Assembly (NCBI GenBank): GCA_001828545.1
Contig: MHYW01000036.1
Coordinates: 1-14,483, forward strand
DNA length: 14,483 nt
Source of the DNA: Planctomycetes bacterium RIFCSPHIGHO2_12_FULL_52_36
GTDB taxonomy: Bacteria; Planctomycetota; Brocadiia; Brocadiales; Bathyanammoxibiaceae
Reading direction: 5' to 3'
Every line of letters starts with the position of its first letter. Position 1 is the stretch's first letter. The position numbers and the translations under genes are program-made. The notes under the pieces were generated by a model, which had not been told where the DNA came from, searched no databases, and saw only the letters and a program-made list of their open reading frames with translations. Positions 5,684-11,651 of this stretch are shown piece by piece.

Positions 5684-7126
5684 ATGATAACCCTATTCCT
5701 CCTCCTATGTAGTGTTCTCTTTTTACCCCCCCTAGCCCAGGCCGAAGACAAGAGTGATGTAGTCCAGAAGACCGACATACTCTTTAAGACCGAGGCTAAA
5801 GAATCTCCGAAGGCAAAGAAGCCTACTGCCCAGACGCCCAGTTCGCCTCAGGTGAATACCACCCACAAGACGACCCCTCCCCAGACGGTAACTCCCAGCC
5901 AGCAGGCCAAGGAGGTTACTAAGAAGGCGAAGACGTCTGAAGCCACCCCCGCTAAGACCACTCCTAAAGATACGGCCAAAGACACGACTAAGGCTACAAC
6001 GAAAGACACGGCTAAAGACATAGCTAAAGGTACAAACCCTGGCCCTGCACCGTCCGCCGGAGGGTCTGGCCATGACAGGAGAGAAGCCGTTGATACAAAA
6101 GCATCCACTCCAGCCCCCTCTCAGGGGGGAACAGCCCAATCACCTCCGGCAGGAGTGCCACTACCACCTCTGGCCAGCAGGCCTGCGGAGACCGCCCCAT
6201 CCGATACTAAGCAAGCGAACGTCTCCACCAGTCCCTCGGAACCTATAGTGGCAGGGCCACTCCAGTTGCCCAGTCTGCCTCAGGCGAATCCCGTCCAGAC
6301 ACCTGGTGTTGCTACCACCCCAGCAGTAGCAGGGCCAATCCTGACAAAGGAAGTCGCCTTCCTCCCGGGTGCTGCTGTTTTGCCGGCATCTACTACGGCC
6401 AGCCAGTCCACCCTCCAGGAAACCCTTCAGCAGGCCTACGAATGTCTACAGAAAGACAAGAAATACGATGCCAGGAACCTTTACTCCCAGGCCCTTTTCA
6501 TGGAGACTTCCGAAGAAAGGCGACAGCTCATTCGCAGGCACCTGGAGGAATTAAATAATGCCCTTGTCTTCTCCGCTGCCACCAGTCCCGATTTACTGAC
6601 TTACAACGTACAGAAGGGCGACAACCTTGTTAAGATTGCGAAACAGCATAACACCACGGCAGAACTCCTCATGAGACTTAATCGGAAGTCCTCCCCACTA
6701 CTGCGTGTTGGAGAGCCATTGAGGGTATTGAAGGGAAAGACCGGTCTCCTGGTGGACAAGAGTGACTTCACGCTGACCCTCCTCCTGGATGGACATTACC
6801 TGAAGCAATACCCGATAGGGCTGGGAAAGAACGACAAGACCCCGGAAGGGAGGTTCATCGTTGAAATTAAGATGAAAGAACCTACCTGGTTCTCCCCGTT
6901 GGATGGTAAGGTCTATGCCTATGGGAGCCCGCAGAACGTGTTAGGTACCCGATGGATGGGTTTTCAGAACCAACCTGGCCTCAGTGGATACGGTATCCAT
7001 GGTACTACCGAGCCTGATAGCATTGGCACGGAATCCTCCAATGGGTGTATCCGCATGCTCAGCCAGGACGTGGAGGAGCTTTACGACTACGTAACGCCAG
7101 GTGCAGAGGTGATTATCCAGCGATAG
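5684..7126 (+). CDS. Exported LysM-YkuD L,D-transpeptidase
   Basis: A 480-residue periplasmic cell-wall enzyme. The signal peptide (1-20, cleavage AQA|E) has an unusually uncharged N-terminus. Residues about 21-235 are a disordered Thr/Lys/Pro/Ala linker with short KDTAK-like repeats near 93-113. A small helical, possibly TPR-like segment (about 243-292) follows, then a LysM peptidoglycan-binding domain (about 303-350, YNVQKGDNL), then the YkuD catalytic domain (about 355-479). Catalytic residues visible are H439 (GIHGTTEP) and C455 in SNGCIRM, where the family usually has SHGCIRM. The enzyme makes 3-3 peptide cross-links or anchors proteins to peptidoglycan. GCCTCAGGC-type palindrome remnants occur in the linker near 5840 and 6277. 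Only a weak Shine-Dalgarno is present; no other in-frame ATG, GTG or TTG lies between the preceding stop and 5684. Confidence 0.92.
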   Translation: MITLFLLLCSVLFLPPLAQAEDKSDVVQKTDILFKTEAKESPKAKKPTAQTPSSPQVNTTHKTTPPQTVTPSQQAKEVTKKAKTSEATPAKTTPKDTAKDTTKATTKDTAKDIAKGTNPGPAPSAGGSGHDRREAVDTKASTPAPSQGGTAQSPPAGVPLPPLASRPAETAPSDTKQANVSTSPSEPIVAGPLQLPSLPQANPVQTPGVATTPAVAGPILTKEVAFLPGAAVLPASTTASQSTLQETLQQAYECLQKDKKYDARNLYSQALFMETSEERRQLIRRHLEELNNALVFSAATSPDLLTYNVQKGDNLVKIAKQHNTTAELLMRLNRKSSPLLRVGEPLRVLKGKTGLLVDKSDFTLTLLLDGHYLKQYPIGLGKNDKTPEGRFIVEIKMKEPTWFSPLDGKVYAYGSPQNVLGTRWMGFQNQPGLSGYGIHGTTEPDSIGTESSNGCIRMLSQDVEELYDYVTPGAEVIIQR

Positions 7127-7160
7127 AACGATGTGAGACCTCTGAAAAACCCTACTTACA

Positions 7161-7242
7161 TGTCATTCTGAGGGAGCGAAGTCCGCCTGAGGCGGAAAGA
7201 ATCTCTTAAAAGACCAGATTCTTCGCTTCGCTCAGAATGACA
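7161..7242. repeat. CATTCTGAG-type palindromic repeat with inserted 15-bp core
   Basis: TGTCATTCTGAG (7161-7172) and CTCAGAATGACA (7231-7242) are perfect ends of a repeat type that is common in environmental bacterial genomes. The right arm continues inward as the complement of GCGAAGCGAAGAATCT. The left arm instead reads GCGAAG, then TCCGCCTGAGGCGGA (7182-7196), then AAGAATCT, so the core occupies one arm only. Confidence 0.85.
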
Positions 7243-7288
7243 AGTAGTGCTGTGTAGGCTTTTGCAGAGCTCTCGATGTGGGAAAAAC

Positions 7289-7936
7289 ATGGCAAAGATA
7301 CTATACACAAAAGAACCCCTGGAGAGATACCTTGAAGATGCCGCCGCTGGGACGCCCACTCCTGGCGGTGGGAGTGTCTCCGCCCTGGTAGGGGCACTGG
7401 CTACTACCATGGCTAACATGACGGCCAACATGACCATAGGCAGAGCGGAGTTTAAGGAAACGGAGGCCACGTTAAAGGAGATGGACCAGGACATCCGGCG
7501 GATGCGGAAGGAGTTCCTGGGGCTTATGCATAGAGACATGGAGGTCTATCAGGCAGTCCTGGACGCTTATCGCCTGCCCAAATCTACGCCGGAGGAAAAG
7601 GACGCCCGCTCACAGGCCATCCAGTCGGCCCTGAAGGGTGCCATGGAGGTGCCCCTTCAGACGGCAAGGCTCTCCCTGAACCTCCTGGAACATGCCCACA
7701 AGATGGTGGACATATCCAACCCTAATCTCCTGGGTGATGTTGTAGTTGCCTCCGTCCTCGCCAATGCGGCCCTCCTGGGAGGGAAGGTTAACGTAGAAGT
7801 AAACCTTGCCCTTATAAAAGATGCGGACCTGGTAAAAAAGACCCGCCAGGAGGTCCTCCAGGCCGCCAAAAGGAGCCAGACCCTCCTGGAAGAGGTCATG
7901 AAGAAGGTAGAAAAGGCTATCAACAAGACCCACTAA
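7289..7936 (+). CDS. Formiminotransferase-cyclodeaminase-family protein (methenyl-THF cyclohydrolase-like)
   Basis: A 215-residue cytosolic protein matching the cyclodeaminase/cyclohydrolase family (Pfam PF04961). Recognised by TPTPGGGSVSALVGALA near the N-terminus (the folate-binding glycine turn), MANMTANMTIGR, and the C-terminal helix region VVVASVLANAALLGGKVNVEVNL. Stand-alone members include FchA-type methenyltetrahydrofolate cyclohydrolases, which act in one-carbon metabolism, so this is the likely role, but deamination of formimino-THF cannot be excluded. ATG 7289 is preferred over GTG 7247 because family homology begins at AKILYTKEPLERYL; upstream sequence is repeat-flanking DNA. No formiminotransferase domain or other folate gene is adjacent. 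Confidence 0.85.
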   Translation: MAKILYTKEPLERYLEDAAAGTPTPGGGSVSALVGALATTMANMTANMTIGRAEFKETEATLKEMDQDIRRMRKEFLGLMHRDMEVYQAVLDAYRLPKSTPEEKDARSQAIQSALKGAMEVPLQTARLSLNLLEHAHKMVDISNPNLLGDVVVASVLANAALLGGKVNVEVNLALIKDADLVKKTRQEVLQAAKRSQTLLEEVMKKVEKAINKTH

Positions 7937-7947
7937 ACTCTTGTATC

Positions 7948-7997
7948 GTAGGGGCAATTCCCGCCTGAGGCGGATTTTCAACATGAATTGCCCCTAC
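7948..7997. repeat. Palindromic repeat GTAGGGGCAATT with core
   Basis: GTAGGGGCAATT (7948-7959) and AATTGCCCCTAC (7986-7997) are perfect 12-bp arms; CCGCCTGAGGCGG (7961-7973) lies just inside the left arm. It begins 12 bp after the stop codon and may double as a transcription-end hairpin. Confidence 0.8.
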
Positions 7998-8009
7998 AGT
8001 TAAAATTAA

Positions 8010-8603
8010 ATGGAATGGAACGTCTCCAAAGGTTCTGGCCGGTGCACGTCCTGCGAGCGGGTCTTTCAGGAAGAGGAATTCTTTTTCTCCACCCTCTGCC
8101 TGGAGACTGAGTGTCTTCTAAGGAAAGACTTCTGCCTGGGGTGTTGGAGTGGCGAGGCTGCGGCCGTGGGCAGTCCGGCCGAATCGGCCGCTACGGACAA
8201 AAAGGGGCAGAACCCCGAAGATTTCTTTTCATTCTGGAAGACCCGGATACCTAAGAAAGAGGAACCCAGGCGCAGGATAGTGGACAATGCCGTGATACTA
8301 AACCTCTTTTCAAGGCTCCAGGGGGTAACGGAACTATGGGCAAAGAATATGCAATACGTCCTGGGCCTGTTCCTCCTCAGGAAGAAGCTGTTGAAGTTGA
8401 AGGAACAGGGTAAGGACGAACAAGGGGATTTCGTGTGTTTATATAGTCCAGAGGAAGATAAGACCTATCAAGTCTATAATTCTAATCTTACTGAAGAGGA
8501 GATAGAAAAGATTAACAACGACGTCCTCAGGCTCCTTGACCCTACCGGTGGACAAGATGCCTTCCTGCCCCTGGAACAGACGCCGGTAGACAGTAGTCAG
8601 TAG
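8010..8603 (+). CDS. Conserved hypothetical protein with zinc-ribbon-like N-terminus
   Basis: A 197-residue soluble protein whose function I do not recognise. The N-terminus has C12-x2-C15, C30, C35 and C42-x2-C45, a pattern suggesting one or two structural metal sites. A low-complexity Ala/Gly stretch (about 49-65) links to a helical domain with WKTRIPKKEEPRRR and a hydrophobic helix LGLFLLRKKLLKL, then an acidic C-terminal part. ATG 8010 is the first in-frame start after the repeat at 7948-7997, but the Shine-Dalgarno is weak. The last residues, DSSQ and the stop TAG, are encoded by the heptamer array at 8586, so the C-terminal end may have been changed by it. Confidence 0.7.
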   Translation: MEWNVSKGSGRCTSCERVFQEEEFFFSTLCLETECLLRKDFCLGCWSGEAAAVGSPAESAATDKKGQNPEDFFSFWKTRIPKKEEPRRRIVDNAVILNLFSRLQGVTELWAKNMQYVLGLFLLRKKLLKLKEQGKDEQGDFVCLYSPEEDKTYQVYNSNLTEEEIEKINNDVLRLLDPTGGQDAFLPLEQTPVDSSQ

Positions 8604-8663
8604 CTAGTAGCAAGTAGCTAGGGAAAAACTCAACCCTGACTACTAGCTGCTAGCTACTAACTG
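8586..8663. repeat. Heptamer array GTAGNNA with inverted second half
   Basis: Five units (GTAGACA, GTAGTCA, GTAGCTA, GTAGCAA, GTAGCTA; 8586-8620), a GGGAAAAACTCAACCC spacer, then four reverse-complement units (CTGACTA, CTAGCTG, CTAGCTA, CTAACTG; 8636-8663). Bases 8595-8623 and 8634-8662 pair at 24 of 29 positions. The stop codon of the upstream gene lies in the third unit, and TTTTCC follows the array. Confidence 0.8.
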
Positions 8664-8757
8664 GTTTTCCCCTCTCCTCGTGCTACACCAGTTGAAAGCC
8701 TCCCACCTTACAGATAGAATAGGGGAGTTTCATTGTCTCTTTGGAAGGAGGGGTTAC

Positions 8758-9201
8758 ATGGTAAGCACCAGCAGGGTTACGTCAATCCGTCAAGGGTGGA
8801 CATGCCTTTTTATGGCATTGTTTTGTTTATCCCTCTATGTCTGGACGGAGGTGGCTCTTGGGAGTGAAGGTGGTAGCACCGCAATAGAGACAGGTAAAGA
8901 GGTCACACTTACGGGCCTGAATAACTGTCAGGCCTGCGGAGAGGCAAAATCTCCTGACCCTGGGGCCAAGTGCAGTATCTTTGGGTACACCTGTGTCTTC
9001 TCCGTAGAAAAGGCCGTGGATGCGGAAGGTAGAGAGATAGAGGAACTCAAGAGCAAAGGGCTCAGCTATAAACTGAATCAGCAGGGCCTCCCTCTGGTTA
9101 AAAATGAGGAATATCACGGCGCAAGGTTAGAGATTAAGGGGAAATGGTTTAAAGAAAAGGGGGCAATTGAGGTCTCCAGTTTCAGGCGTCTGGAGAAATA
9201 A
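8758..9201 (+). CDS. Small exported cysteine-containing protein
   Basis: A 147-residue protein, not assigned to a known family. The start at 8758 is set by a very good Shine-Dalgarno (GGAAGGAGGGG, 8743-8753); the longer frame from 8680 lacks this. The N-terminus has arginines and a hydrophobic stretch (about residues 14-34) that looks like a signal peptide or anchor, with possible cleavage near ALG (35). The mature part carries C57-x2-C60, C72 and C79 in about 23 residues, a pattern suited to a metal site or disulfides, then a mixed region with TLTG and RLEIKGKWF strands that could be a small beta-barrel fold. It precedes the exported thioredoxin-like YyaL-type gene, so a redox partner role is possible but speculative. 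Confidence 0.7.
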   Translation: MVSTSRVTSIRQGWTCLFMALFCLSLYVWTEVALGSEGGSTAIETGKEVTLTGLNNCQACGEAKSPDPGAKCSIFGYTCVFSVEKAVDAEGREIEELKSKGLSYKLNQQGLPLVKNEEYHGARLEIKGKWFKEKGAIEVSSFRRLEK

Positions 9202-9239
9202 TTGACCCCAACCACCCACTGGCTTAGCCAATACCTATG

Positions 9240-9448
9240 AGACTTCTGCAAAAATATTTTTCTGTGGACTTCACCACCTAGTTCCCTCCCCCTTGATGGG
9301 GGAGGGAAGGGTGGGGGTGATTATCAATATGATGCATATATACTTATCCCATACCAGCTTAGCTGAGTCAGACAGTCACCCTCCCCCTTCCCCCTCCCCT
9401 CAAGGGAGGGGGAAATTTAGGGGTATTCTCAAACTTTTGCAGGGGTCT
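9240..9448. mobile_element. MITE-like element with 14-bp inverted ends and G-rich cruciform
   Basis: Ends AGACTTCTGCAAAA (9240-9253) and TTTTGCAGGGGTCT (9435-9448) are inverted at 12 of 14 positions. Inside, TTCCCTCCCCC/GGGGGAGGGAA (9282-9292/9298-9308) and TTCCCCCTCCC/GGGAGGGGGAA (9388-9398/9404-9414) are 11-bp hairpins, and GGGTGGGGGTGA pairs with TCACCCTCCCCC (9376-9387) across an AT-rich centre. No transposase is encoded. It could be a non-autonomous element or only a composite of common palindromic repeats. Confidence 0.5.
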
Positions 9449-9451
9449 TCT

Positions 9452-11596
9452 ATGATGGCTTTCATCTTATTTTTGGTACTCTTAATTCCTGCAGGGACTC
9501 TGCGGGCTGAGGAGAAAGCGGTGACTCCGCAGGCGGTGAAAGAGAACCGACTGGCCCAGGCCAAGAGTCCTTATCTTCTCAGTGCCAGGAACCAGTTAAT
9601 AGACTGGTATGAGTTTGGAGAGGAGTCCTTGCAAAAGGCCAGAGAGCTAGACCGTCCTATCCTCCTGGACATAGGGGCCATCTGGTGCCATTGGTGTCAT
9701 GTCATGGACGAGGAGACCTACGCAGACCCTGAGGTGGCCCAACTCCTAAATCAATTATTCGTGGCTATAAAGGTAGATAGGGACGAACGACCAGACATAG
9801 ACCGCAGGTATCAGGAGGCAGTGAGTGCCCTGACGGGCAATGGGGGCTGGCCCCTGACGGCCTTTCTTACACCTGAGGGAAAGGTGTTCTATGGGGGCAC
9901 CTACTTCCCTCCTGAGGACAAGTGGGGTAAAGAAGGCATGAAGACCCTGCTACCGCGCATTGCCAGACTCTACGGAGAGAATAAGGAGGACGTGCTGGTC
10001 ATGGCCGAAAAGCACTATCAGGAACTCCTGACCGTGGGCAGGCCAAGACCAGACAGACTCTCCCAGGAACTTCTGGAGGGGATTGCTTCTGTCATCCTTG
10101 CAGAAGGAGACCTGGAACACGGAGGATTCGGTACAGTAAGCAAATTTCCCAGCGTAGCCGCCGTGAAGTTCGCCCTCTACAGGGGTGCAGTAAAAAAGGA
10201 CGAGGGTTTTTTAACTCTTGCCCTGAAGACCCTGGACGGGATGGCCAGGGGAGGGATAAGGGATCATATAAGGGGAGGTTTCTTCCGCTATACGGTAGAC
10301 CCGGAGTGGCGTGTCCCCCACTTTGAGAAGATGTCTTACGTCCAGGCCGGGATGCTGGAAAATTATATCCATGGTTACGCCGCTACGGGGAGCAACCTTT
10401 ATAAGGAGGTAGTCCTGGAGGTATTGGATTACGTCAGGAGGGAGGCCTCAGACCAGGAGCACGGGGGGTTTTATGCCTCTCAGGATGCCGATATAGGCAG
10501 TGGTGATGATGGGGACTACTACACCTGGACGCCCGAAGAGGTAGAGAAGGTGTTGGACCCCCTGGAATCAGGGGCCATCAAGACATTTTATGGCATATCC
10601 GCCTCAGGCGGACAGGGAGAGATGAAACACGACCCCACGAGGAAAGTACCACGTATCACAATGGGGATTGAGACCCTGGCAAAGGAGTTGGGAATACCTC
10701 CAGATGAAGTAACTCATCTACTCCAAACCGCACGGGAGAAACTGAAGAAGGCCAGGGACAATCCACCCGTACCCTTCGTGGACAAGAACAAGTACACCCA
10801 CTGGAACGGGATGATGGTGTCCGCATGGTTTGAGGCATATAAATTCCTTGGCGATACGAATGTCAGGGACTTTGCCTTGAAGACCCTTGATTTCCTCCTG
10901 GCCAAATCCTACAAGGAGGGACAGGGCTTCTTTCACACCTATCAAGGGGGAGAGGCCAGGATTACGGGCCTGCTGGAGGATAACGTCCAGATGGCCAGTG
11001 CCTGCCTGGATGCCTACGAGGTCTCAGGAGAGGGTAGGTATCTGCAGGATGCCCAGTCTATAGTGGATCATTGTATCAGGGAATTTTGGGACCCGGAAGA
11101 GGGTGGGTTCTTTGACCTGCCCAGTGCTACCAAAGAGATTAGACGAAAACCTTTTGAGGACGTCCCTACCCCTGCGGCTAATCCCACAATGGCTATGGTG
11201 CTGGACAGACTCTACTATATCACCCACGAGGCCAGATACTATGACAAGGCCCAAAAGACACTACAGGCCTTTGCAGGTTCGGCCCTGGAGTCGGGATATT
11301 TTGCGGCCAGCTATGCCCTGGCCATGGACTACCATCTTAATCCACCTGCCTATGCAGTAATCATCGGTAAAAAGGCAGACCCTGGGACCAGGGCGCTACA
11401 GGAGGCGGCCCTGGCCACCTATCGCCCAGGGAAGATTGTCACCGTACATGACCCAGGGGAGGAGGGGTTGTTACCCTATCCCCCCAGTCCGGAAGGTAGA
11501 CCTGTTGTATACGTATGTATACCCTTAAAGACGTGCGCCCCCCCGACCAACGATGTAGAGAAGATACAGGCACTGCTGAAGAGCCTTGGGGGATAA
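9452..11596 (+). CDS. Exported YyaL/SPATA20-type protein (DUF255 thioredoxin-like plus toroid domain)
   Basis: A 715-residue protein. The start at 9452 is chosen because AGGGG (9441-9445) lies 6 nt upstream and the preceding frame is the G-rich repeat. A signal peptide (about 1-22, ending TLRAEE) suggests a periplasmic location, unusual for this mostly cytosolic family. Residues about 30-200 are the DUF255/thioredoxin-like domain with KSPYLL and the redox-type motif W-C79-H-W-C82-H-V-M, and NGGWPLTAFLTP. The rest is an alpha/alpha toroid like N-acyl-glucosamine epimerases, with GGIRDHIRGGFFRYTVDPEWRVPHFEKM in two adjoining parts and HWNGMMVSAW. The catalytic activity of the family is unproven. 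A TCCGCCTCAGGCGGA core (10598-10612) gives SASGG in the segment YGISASGGQGEM. Confidence 0.9.
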   Translation: MMAFILFLVLLIPAGTLRAEEKAVTPQAVKENRLAQAKSPYLLSARNQLIDWYEFGEESLQKARELDRPILLDIGAIWCHWCHVMDEETYADPEVAQLLNQLFVAIKVDRDERPDIDRRYQEAVSALTGNGGWPLTAFLTPEGKVFYGGTYFPPEDKWGKEGMKTLLPRIARLYGENKEDVLVMAEKHYQELLTVGRPRPDRLSQELLEGIASVILAEGDLEHGGFGTVSKFPSVAAVKFALYRGAVKKDEGFLTLALKTLDGMARGGIRDHIRGGFFRYTVDPEWRVPHFEKMSYVQAGMLENYIHGYAATGSNLYKEVVLEVLDYVRREASDQEHGGFYASQDADIGSGDDGDYYTWTPEEVEKVLDPLESGAIKTFYGISASGGQGEMKHDPTRKVPRITMGIETLAKELGIPPDEVTHLLQTAREKLKKARDNPPVPFVDKNKYTHWNGMMVSAWFEAYKFLGDTNVRDFALKTLDFLLAKSYKEGQGFFHTYQGGEARITGLLEDNVQMASACLDAYEVSGEGRYLQDAQSIVDHCIREFWDPEEGGFFDLPSATKEIRRKPFEDVPTPAANPTMAMVLDRLYYITHEARYYDKAQKTLQAFAGSALESGYFAASYALAMDYHLNPPAYAVIIGKKADPGTRALQEAALATYRPGKIVTVHDPGEEGLLPYPPSPEGRPVVYVCIPLKTCAPPTNDVEKIQALLKSLGG
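10598..10612. repeat. 15-bp palindromic core inside the YyaL-type gene
   Basis: TCCGCCTCAGGCGGA, in frame as SASGG. No larger palindrome surrounds it here. Confidence 0.75.
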
Positions 11597-11630
11597 CTGC
11601 GTTGGGGAGGGGGAAAATTATTTGTATATT

Positions 11631-11651
11631 CTGCCTACTGTCTACTGTCCA
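11631..11651. repeat. Short heptamer array at the 3' end of the HAMP gene
   Basis: CTGCCTA, CTGTCTA, CTGTCCA. Read on the - strand these encode the final residues of the HAMP protein and its stop codon (CTA on +, 11642-11644). Confidence 0.6.

Noticed and set aside
5732..6139. Long - strand open frames opposite the transpeptidase linker
   Set aside because: They mirror the repetitive Thr/Lys/Pro codons of the + strand gene and show low-complexity Arg/Gly/Leu products without a start context.
8680..8757. Upstream start for the small exported protein
   Set aside because: The added 26 residues have no Shine-Dalgarno, whereas GGAAGGAGGGG precedes 8758.
9293..9451. 53-residue N-terminal extension of the YyaL-type protein
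   Set aside because: The extension is the translation of the G/C-rich palindromic element, and a signal peptide with its own Shine-Dalgarno starts at 9452.
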